Positions 60,460-64,000 of a stretch of 64,000 nt of DNA are shown one piece after another (positions within the stretch are counted from its first letter, which is position 1; every line of letters starts with the position of its first letter). The DNA comes from Hymenobacter norwichensis DSM 15439. GTDB lineage: Bacteria; Bacteroidota; Bacteroidia; Cytophagales; Hymenobacteraceae. Under the pieces are notes generated by a model that was given only the letters and a program-made list of their open reading frames with translations, ran no database searches and had not been told where the DNA came from. The position numbers were made by a program, and so were the translations under genes. Where the stretch lies: the NCBI RefSeq assembly GCF_000420705.1, contig NZ_ATVL01000007.1:496001-560000 (forward strand), given 5' to 3'.

Positions 60460-61110
60460 TTAGCGACCCAGCCCAATGCTCATACCCAGCGAAATTTCCA
60501 GGCCGCCGGGAGTGAAAAGGTCGGTCATGTTGCGCATGCGGGTGGAAGGCGCCATACCCGTAGACGTAGCATACAGCACTGGGTCGCCGGCAAACCGGAT
60601 GCCGTAGCCCACGGTGCCCAGCAACCCCACCCGGCCCGGCTGCCAGCGCAGGCCGCCGCGCAGGTGCAGTAGGCCGGAAGGGGCCATTGTATAACTGGCT
60701 TTTTCTTCGGTGGGCAAACCTTCGTCCAGCGTGAGGTTGAACTCATCGATCCGGCCGCTACGGGAAATATTGGTCCCCAGGTACGGGGAAACGCGCTTGG
60801 CGGGGTTCACAAAATACCGAGCGCCGATGCCAATCTTGCCGCCAAAGCCAACTCCAAATCCTGCATTCAGGTCGATGTTAGGCGTAATCATGTGGGCATA
60901 GCTGAAGCCCAGGCCGCCATAGGGGCCGCCCCAGCCTAGGTCTACACCCAGCGAGGAAACCCGGTAGTTGCTTAGGTCGATGGGGCGAGCCATGAAGACA
61001 GGCTGTGAACTGGATGCCGGGGCCGTTGGCTGTGTGTTCAAGTCGGTTTGGGCGGCAGCAGGTAGGCTGGCAGCTAGCAGCAGAGCGGCCAGTAGGGTAG
61101 AGGCTTGCAT
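60460..61110 (-). CDS. Outer-membrane beta-barrel protein, hypothetical
   Basis: 216 aa with a signal peptide (MQASTLLAALLLAASLPAAAQ). Repeated glycine/aromatic strands follow: VDLGWGGPYGGLGFSYAHMITPNIDLNAGFGVGFGGKIGIGARYFVN, GLLHLRGGLRWQPGRVGLLGTVGYGIRF, ending in LEISLGMSIGLGR, which closes on Arg rather than an aromatic residue. About eight strands can be drawn. Function unknown; a small porin-like or structural barrel is inferred. It stands alone. Confidence 0.78.
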   Translation of the reverse strand: MQASTLLAALLLAASLPAAAQTDLNTQPTAPASSSQPVFMARPIDLSNYRVSSLGVDLGWGGPYGGLGFSYAHMITPNIDLNAGFGVGFGGKIGIGARYFVNPAKRVSPYLGTNISRSGRIDEFNLTLDEGLPTEEKASYTMAPSGLLHLRGGLRWQPGRVGLLGTVGYGIRFAGDPVLYATSTGMAPSTRMRNMTDLFTPGGLEISLGMSIGLGR

Positions 61111-61247
61111 AAAGTAACCGGAATGGGCTGGAAGAGTAGCAGATGAAATTATGCGAGAAAGAGAAAGGAGGATGGCTTTTCGTTGTATAGACTATTTAAA
61201 TTATTATCACTGCTTCATGCAGCGTTCTGCCTCAACCCGCTCACTAC

Positions 61248-62540
61248 CTATTCCTGCCGATACACCACGCCCTGCTTCATCACAAACCGCACCTGCTGCA
61301 TCACTTTGATATCCTGGGTCGGGTCGCCTTCCACGGCTACTATATCAGCTAGCTTGCCTGGTTCTAGCGTGCCAATGTTGGCAGTTTGGTCGAGCAATTC
61401 CGCCGCCGATACGGTGGCGCTGCGGAGCGCAGCGTAAGCGGGCATACCAGCTTCCACCATGTATTGAAACTCCAGCGCATTCACGCCGTGCCGGTACACG
61501 GCCGCATCGGTTCCAAAGGCAATCTTCACTTTGGCTTTATATGCCCGCGCAAACGTGCTTTGCAGCTTCGGCCCAATAGCTAGGGCCTTGGGCGTTACCA
61601 GCGGTGGGTAGTAGTTCGGTATTTTAGCCGAGTCGGCTACCGATTTGCCCGCCGTAATGGTAGGCACGTACCAAGTGCCGTTTTTTACCATTAGGCGCAT
61701 GGTTTCGTCATCCATGAGGGTGCCGTGCTCGATGCTGGTGACGCCTGCCCGCACGGCCCGCTTCATGCCCTCGGCACCATGGGCGTGGCAAGCCACGCGC
61801 AAGCCCAAATCGTGGGCCGCTTCCACTACGGCCTTGATTTCGGCTTCGCTCATTTGAGGAGCCGAGCCGTCTTTGGCCACGCTCAGCACGCCGCCGGTAC
61901 TGGCAATCTTGATGAGGTCGGCGCCGCGCTTATACTGCTCGCGCACCGCTTGCCGGCCCTGGTCGGGCCCGTTGATAACGCCTTCGGCCGGGCCAGGCAC
62001 GCCCATCAGGCTGAGGCGGTAGCCGTTGGTAGGGTCGCCGTGGCCGCCGGTGCCGGAAATGGTTTTGCCCGATGTAAACACCCGTGGGCCTACCACCTGC
62101 CCCCGGTTGATGGCGTTGCGCAAGGCAATATTCACGCCCGAGCCGCCCAGGTCGCGCACCGTGGTAAAGCCGGCCAGCAGCGTTTTGCGGGCGTGGTCAA
62201 GCGAGTTGAACGCTACGTCGGCCGGGTTTTCAGTGAAGCCTTTGAGCTGGTTGTCTTTGCTGGTTTCGCCTTCTAGGTGCACGTGGCAGTCGATGAGGCC
62301 GGGCAGCACGGTGCGGTTTTTTAGGTCGATAACCTTGTCGGTGGGACCGCCGGTCTGGTAGCCAGTCTGCACGGCAGTCACCCGGCCGTTTTCCACTACC
62401 ACGGTCATTTCAGACTGGGGTTGGGCGCGCTCCTGGCGCATGTCCAGCAGCCGGCCGCACTGTACGTAGGTTTTCTGGGCCTGCGCGGCCGAGGAGTGTA
62501 GCAGTAGCGCCAGGGCGGCCAACAGTAGCGGTTGTTTCAT
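61248..62540 (-). CDS. Exported amidohydrolase / imidazolonepropionase-like peptidase
   Basis: 430 aa with a signal peptide (MKQPLLLAALALLLHSSAAQAQ). A metal-dependent TIM-barrel hydrolase: GLIDCHVHLEGE (His-X-His), a carbamylated-Lys candidate in DLIKIASTGG, RVACHAHGAEGMKRAVRAGVTSIEHGTLMDDE (two His), and KIAFGTDAAVYRHG (Asp). The layout matches the exported Xaa-Pro dipeptidase-like amidohydrolases of Bacteroidetes, which cut dipeptides in the periplasm. The substrate cannot be read from sequence. Start ATG at 62540 is supported by the signal peptide. Confidence 0.92.
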   Translation of the reverse strand: MKQPLLLAALALLLHSSAAQAQKTYVQCGRLLDMRQERAQPQSEMTVVVENGRVTAVQTGYQTGGPTDKVIDLKNRTVLPGLIDCHVHLEGETSKDNQLKGFTENPADVAFNSLDHARKTLLAGFTTVRDLGGSGVNIALRNAINRGQVVGPRVFTSGKTISGTGGHGDPTNGYRLSLMGVPGPAEGVINGPDQGRQAVREQYKRGADLIKIASTGGVLSVAKDGSAPQMSEAEIKAVVEAAHDLGLRVACHAHGAEGMKRAVRAGVTSIEHGTLMDDETMRLMVKNGTWYVPTITAGKSVADSAKIPNYYPPLVTPKALAIGPKLQSTFARAYKAKVKIAFGTDAAVYRHGVNALEFQYMVEAGMPAYAALRSATVSAAELLDQTANIGTLEPGKLADIVAVEGDPTQDIKVMQQVRFVMKQGVVYRQE

Positions 62541-62722
62541 GAGTGGGAGTAGTGGCTAGCCGGCACGCGGCAGTACCCTAAATAACAAGCTTTTGCAGCA
62601 CTTCCACTCTCGGACTCTGTGATGTGCTAAATCTGCCAGCAACCAAAACAAGTAGGCATGCCGCCTAAAATTTCCGGTTTCGCCGTACCTTCCGCCTACT
62701 CACTCATCCACTTACTCGCTCT

Positions 62723-62983
62723 ATGGCCACTCCCGAAGAATTTGAAGCCGCTGCCACACGCAGCAAAGAACTTCCCAGCAAACCATCCAACACGGTGCTG
62801 CTCCAACTGTATTCCCTCTACAAGCAAGCCTCCGAAGGCGACGTAAGTGGCGAGCGGCCCGGCGGCTTCGACTTCAAAGCTATTGCCAAATATGATGCCT
62901 GGAGTAGCCTTAAAGGCAAAAGCGCCGATGAAGCCCGCCAAGAATACGTTGACCTCGTCAATTCTCTGTTTCAGCAGGCATAA
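62723..62983 (+). CDS. Acyl-CoA-binding protein
   Basis: 86 aa, the canonical size. The four-helix fold is recognisable from FEAAATRSKELPSKPSNTVLLQLYSLYKQASEGDVSGERPGGFDFKAIAKYDAWSSLKGKSADEARQEYVDLVNSL, containing the YxxYKQAxxG and KYDAWxxLKGKSxxEARQEYV signature that binds the CoA phosphate and acyl chain. It buffers acyl-CoA esters in the cytoplasm. ACBPs are common in eukaryotes and patchy in bacteria, but well represented in Bacteroidota. Confidence 0.96.
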   Translation: MATPEEFEAAATRSKELPSKPSNTVLLQLYSLYKQASEGDVSGERPGGFDFKAIAKYDAWSSLKGKSADEARQEYVDLVNSLFQQA

Positions 62984-63005
62984 CGGAACGTTCTAAGGCG
63001 TTCTG

Positions 63006-63057
63006 AAAACGCAACAAGCCCCTGCTACCGCGCGGTAGCAGGGGCTTGTTGCGTTTT
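63006..63057 (+). terminator. Perfect 52-bp palindromic terminator of the ACBP gene
   Basis: AAAACGCAACAAGCCCCTGC and its exact inverse complement meet at ACCGCGCGGT with no loop bases left over. The 3' end runs into TTTT. It also ends near the convergent CDGSH gene and can act in both directions. Confidence 0.9.
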
Positions 63058-63076
63058 AGTGCTGGCCGTAACGTGG

Positions 63077-63346
63077 CTAGCCCAGCGTGGTACCTGAGTT
63101 AGGAGGCGTCACGGGCGGCGTGGCGGGCTTGGGCGTGGGCAAGTCGAAGGCTACGGCGGCGTGCTCGAAGTGGCCTTTGTGCGAACCGTCGCAGAAGGGT
63201 TTCTGGTTGGAGAGGCCGCAGCGGCAGATGCTGATACGCTCGCGCCCGCCCAAGCCATACGGCTGGCCTTGAGCGTCAACTAGTTCGATGTCGGTACCCT
63301 CCACGCGGAGAGAGCCATTGCTGAGAACGGTGAGTTTGATAGACAT
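63077..63346 (-). CDS. CDGSH iron-sulfur domain protein
   Basis: 89 aa. The motif CRCGLSNQKPFCDGSH (about residues 41-56) has the C-X-C-X2-S-X3-P-X-C-D-G-S-H pattern that binds a 2Fe-2S cluster through three cysteines and one histidine. An N-terminal beta part (IKLTVLSNGSLRVEGTDIELVDAQGQPYG) and a proline-rich tail flank it. MitoNEET-like proteins act in iron-sulfur or redox handling; the partner is not known. It is downstream of the GNAT gene on the same strand, separated by a palindromic repeat. Confidence 0.95.
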   Translation of the reverse strand: MSIKLTVLSNGSLRVEGTDIELVDAQGQPYGLGGRERISICRCGLSNQKPFCDGSHKGHFEHAAVAFDLPTPKPATPPVTPPNSGTTLG

Positions 63347-63350
63347 TGTG

Positions 63351-63443
63351 GTGAGTGGTGAGAAGGTGAAGTGGTAAGGTAGTGAAGTGGGGAAGCGGTG
63401 CGTTTGCTACCAGAACGGCAATCGCACCGTTTCCCACTTCACC
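63351..63443. repeat. Intergenic palindrome with 8-bp periodic arms (GNAT/CDGSH)
   Basis: GTGA or its variants begin at 63358, 63366, 63374 (GTAA), 63382, 63390 (GGGA) and 63398 (GTGC), exactly 8 bp apart. The arm GTGAAGTGGGGAAGCGGTGC (63382-63401) and its continuation pair with 63418-63443 with few mismatches. It lies between the GNAT gene end and the CDGSH gene start. Confidence 0.85.
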
Positions 63444-63961
63444 TAATGCAATTCCTTGCGCATGATGTAGTCGTTCATCCAGAAGGGGCCAATCGGAATA
63501 TCTTCCTCTCGGTTGCGGGTAAAGCCCTGGTGCTCATAGAATGCCAGCGCGGGATTATGGCGATTCACGTTCAGTTCCAGCGCCTGACCCCCGGCCGTGC
63601 GGGCTGCCGCTTCTACGGCTGTCACTAGATGCTGGCCTAGTTTCTGGCCCTGGTGCGAAGGTAGTACGTATATTTTATGAAGCTTAAACACGTTGTGGGT
63701 GCCAGGCAGCCGCGAAAATGACGCGAAGCCTACCGGTTGGTCTTCAGCAAACAGCAGCAGAAACGTATGCTGATCATCGGTCATCTGGCGCTGCAACGAG
63801 GTAGGCGTGTAGATGACACGGTACATGTAGTCGATTTGCTCCTTGGAAATAATGAAGCGGTACGTGGGCTCCCAGGTGGCTTCGGCCAGCTGAATGATGG
63901 TAGGAATATCGGCCAGGTCGGCGGGCCGGATGGTAATAGCAGCAGAGGCAAAAGCAGACAT
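63443..63961 (-). CDS. GNAT family N-acetyltransferase
   Basis: 172 aa from the ATG at 63961 (MSAFASAAITIRPADLADIPTIIQLAEATW); ATGs at 63979 and 63994 are alternatives. GNAT fold: ITIRPADLADIPTIIQLAEATWEPTYRF, GFASFSRLPGTHNVFKLHKIYVLPSHQGQKLGQHLVTAVEAAARTAGGQALELNVNRHNPALAFYEHQGFTRNREE. The QGQKLGQHL segment is the acetyl-CoA pyrophosphate loop (Q/RxxGxG/A-like). It transfers an acetyl group from acetyl-CoA to an amine; the substrate is unknown. The window ends just upstream of this gene. Confidence 0.92.
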   Translation of the reverse strand: MSAFASAAITIRPADLADIPTIIQLAEATWEPTYRFIISKEQIDYMYRVIYTPTSLQRQMTDDQHTFLLLFAEDQPVGFASFSRLPGTHNVFKLHKIYVLPSHQGQKLGQHLVTAVEAAARTAGGQALELNVNRHNPALAFYEHQGFTRNREEDIPIGPFWMNDYIMRKELH

Positions 63962-64000
63962 AGGGTGCAAAAACGGCATTTTCCGGGGAACCACCGAACT

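Noticed and set aside
61725..62276. A 183-codon frame antisense to the amidohydrolase gene
   Set aside because: His/Ala-rich, no recognisable features; the sense frame has conserved metal motifs.
1..64000. Insertion sequences, prophage or integrase genes
   Set aside because: No transposase, integrase, portal, terminase or target-site duplication was seen on either strand.

Overview
The window looks like a chromosomal segment of a Hymenobacter-like bacterium (Bacteroidota, Cytophagales). Evidence: two proteins with type IX secretion sorting domains, Bacteroidetes-type promoter words (TAnnTTTG) with little sign of Shine-Dalgarno dependence, a WbqC family protein, a DAHP synthase/chorismate mutase fusion, and many lipoproteins. 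No phage, transposase, CRISPR array or plasmid gene was seen. The genus is inferred from gene content only.

Layout. 1-8.5 kb: stress and envelope proteins (two YtxH proteins, one fused to CsbD; a tail-specific protease; a GS17M-like protein), two tandem structured small RNA candidates, and lysS. 8.6-14.2 kb: proline dehydrogenase, then three shikimate-pathway genes on the plus strand (DAHP synthase/chorismate mutase, aroB, aroA). 14.2-21 kb: a metal-receptor protein, an M42 peptidase, a small membrane protein, a carboxylase beta subunit and clpC. 21-28.7 kb: WbqC, a lipid acyltransferase, a Sua5/YrdC protein, a T9SS cargo protein, mltG, a thioesterase and a YihY membrane protein. 28.7-34.8 kb: two serine tRNAs with a clear promoter, a large T9SS adhesin-like protein and a zinc-dependent phospholipase-like protein. 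34.8-41.3 kb: a three-gene RND efflux operon and a DUF892 ferritin-like protein. 41.4-46.9 kb: an alkyltransferase-like protein, a two-component locus with two paralogous membrane proteins, and xseA/xseB. 47-52 kb: a beta-barrel-like protein, a sugar-lipid transfer module (GT2, double LAB_N protein, GT39) and a sugar epimerase. 52-64 kb: M13 peptidase, cyclophilin lipoprotein, manganese catalase, S1/P1-like protein, CinA, amidohydrolase, acyl-CoA-binding protein, CDGSH protein and a GNAT acetyltransferase.

The two most interesting signals are non-coding. First, 1088-1602 holds two diverged tandem copies of a roughly 230-nt structured RNA, each ending in an intrinsic terminator, with compensatory base changes in two stems. 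Second, at least six intergenic palindromes (27.6, 23.7, 45.5, 58.6, 59.7 and 63.4 kb) have arms built on a strict 8-bp period of a degenerate TYAC/GTRA core, although their sequences otherwise differ. Three of them supply or touch a gene end. I know of no described family that matches. A split sensor system (two 7TM-like paralogs, NarX-type kinase, receiver-only regulator) is the most interesting protein-coding locus.

Many starts were moved inward from the longest possible reading frame to an ATG that restores a normal N-terminus or signal peptide; each entry says where this was done.
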